The notes below the pieces were generated by a model. That model did no database searches and was not told where the DNA came from. It saw nothing but the letters and a program-made list of their open reading frames with translations. Position numbers and translations under genes: made by a program. From NCBI GenBank assembly GCA_947490605.1, contig CANLHE010000031.1:1-7575 (forward strand): a stretch of DNA of 7,575 bases. Direction: 5' to 3'. Of this stretch, positions 6,564 to 7,575 are shown in pieces. The stretch is from Actinomycetota bacterium (GTDB lineage Bacteria > Actinomycetota > Actinomycetes > Nanopelagicales > Nanopelagicaceae). Positions within the stretch are counted from its first letter, which is position 1. Each line of letters begins with the position of its first letter.

Positions 6564-7575
6564 ATGAAAAACCCAGATGCGATCGTGATTGGGGCAGGCG
6601 TGGTGGGCGCTTGCACCGCACTTTCTCTGAGCAATGCGGGTTTGAGAGTCTTAGTAATTGACCGAGGTCCTGTTGCAAGTGGCACAACTGGAGCAGGAGA
6701 AGGAAATATTTTAGTTTCTGATAAAGAACCAAGTCCAGAACTTACCCTTGCAATCCGGTCAAGAGATGCTTGGTTTGAAATAGATACAGATATCGGCGGC
6801 GGATTTGAACTTGAAGCAAAGGGCGGAGTCGTAGTTTCAAGAAGCACAAAGGGAATCTCTGACCTAAAGAAGTTGGCATCATTGCAAAAAGAAAATGGTG
6901 TTGAAACGATTGAACTTGATGCTTCTACCCTGCAAGAGGCTGAACCATTTATCTCAAAGGATGTTAATTACGGAGTTTTATATCCAGGTGATGCTCAATG
7001 CCAGCCAATGTTAGCTGCAGCTCAAATTATTAGAGCAGTCAAGAAACGTGGTGGTCAATTTATCCAAGGTGAAAATGTAACAAAAATAAACTCTGCATCT
7101 GGCTCTGTTATCGGATTGACCACTAATAAAAATACTTACTCAACTCCAATTATTATTAATGCAACTGGCACTTGGGCAGGTGAGGTAGCAAAGTTAGCTG
7201 GCTCATATTTACCAATAATGCCAAGGCGTGGCTATATTTTGGTTACATCACCTGCACCAAAATTAATTAACCACAAAGTTTATGATGCAGATTATGTTGC
7301 AATTGTGGCTAGTGGTGAAGCAGATCTTCAATCATCAGCGGTAATTGAGGGCACGGCAAGTGGCACAATTTTAATTGGTGCTTCTAGAGAACGTGTTGGA
7401 TTTAAAAATGATTTAAATATCGCAATTCTGCGCCAACTAGCACGGCAAGCAATCTCGCTATTTCCAGTGCTTACCAATATTCAATTACTCCGGGCCTATC
7501 GTGGCTTTAGGCCATATGCACCAGATCATCTTCCAGTAATTGGTGAAGATGCAAATGTTTTAGGGTTATGGCATG
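6564..7575 (+). CDS. FAD-dependent amine/D-amino-acid oxidoreductase, DAO family (3' end outside window)
   Basis: The DAO family oxidises amino or imino acids such as D-amino acids, glycine, sarcosine, hydroxyproline or opines using bound FAD. The first 337 codons are present and the frame is open to the window edge. The N-terminal FAD-binding fold is plain: IVIGAGVVGACTALSLSNAG has the GxGxxG glycines at 10, 12 and 15, and an acidic residue (D33) ends the second strand for the adenine ribose. Also visible are SGTTGAGEGN (39-48, flavin-contact loop), NATGTWAG at 199-206 (second dinucleotide-site motif) and YRGFRPYAPDHLPVIG at 312-327. The last is typical of the DadA, HcnC and LhpB/opine-oxidase-beta branch. 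The substrate cannot be told from this fragment. About 40-60 residues are probably missing. The start ATG at 6564 lies just before the dinucleotide fold as expected, without a ribosome binding site. It is transcribed away from the competence block and has no obvious functional link to it. Confidence 0.9.
   Translation, partial: MKNPDAIVIGAGVVGACTALSLSNAGLRVLVIDRGPVASGTTGAGEGNILVSDKEPSPELTLAIRSRDAWFEIDTDIGGGFELEAKGGVVVSRSTKGISDLKKLASLQKENGVETIELDASTLQEAEPFISKDVNYGVLYPGDAQCQPMLAAAQIIRAVKKRGGQFIQGENVTKINSASGSVIGLTTNKNTYSTPIIINATGTWAGEVAKLAGSYLPIMPRRGYILVTSPAPKLINHKVYDADYVAIVASGEADLQSSAVIEGTASGTILIGASRERVGFKNDLNIAILRQLARQAISLFPVLTNIQLLRAYRGFRPYAPDHLPVIGEDANVLGLWH

Noticed and set aside
6505..6847. 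Minus-strand frames opposite the start of the FAD oxidoreductase
   Set aside because: The plus-strand reading contains an intact GxGxxG fold. The minus-strand frames are low-complexity shadows that would also block the divergent promoter region.

Overview
This window looks like part of a small, AT-rich actinobacterial chromosome. The conserved gene order comEA-comEC-holA-rpsT-lepA-hemW is typical of Actinobacteria (and is partly shared with Firmicutes). Spacing is very tight, GTG starts are common, and A/T is favoured at third codon positions. Together these suggest a streamlined low-GC lineage such as the freshwater acI/Nanopelagicales group. That assignment is inference from gene order and composition; no search was run.

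Region 1 (positions 1-6491, all on the minus strand, so it reads from right to left). A small unrecognised two-helix membrane protein is followed by comEA and comEC (DNA receptor and DNA-translocation channel for natural transformation). Next come holA (DNA polymerase III delta subunit), rpsT (ribosomal protein S20), lepA (elongation factor 4) and the first 49 codons of hemW (radical SAM protein). Several junctions overlap or abut: comEA/comEC share 4 nt, comEC/holA share 10 nt, and lepA/hemW abut with no gap. The only sizeable gap inside the conserved block is the 94 nt before rpsT. It holds a candidate promoter and a short perfect inverted repeat, so rpsT-lepA-hemW is probably also transcribed on its own.

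Region 2 (6492-6563) is a 72-bp divergent intergenic region. It carries a good ribosome binding site for the small membrane protein. On the other strand a -10-like hexamer lies six bases before the ATG of the rightward gene, as in leaderless actinobacterial transcripts. It also contains two copies of a 9-bp near-palindrome exactly 21 bp apart.

Region 3 (6564-7575, plus strand) is a FAD-dependent amine/D-amino-acid oxidoreductase of the DAO (DadA/LhpB-like) family, cut off by the window edge after 337 codons.

The most notable observation is the start of comEC. The N-terminal 69 residues expected of a ComEC protein are encoded, with a classic family opening, but the frame has no ATG, GTG or TTG there. 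The natural start is an ATA overlapping the comEA stop as ATAG. That implies a rare start codon, a -1 frameshift fusion from comEA, or a sequence error. I saw no mobile element, CRISPR array or RNA gene. Apart from the unknown small protein and the comEC start, the region is ordinary core genome.
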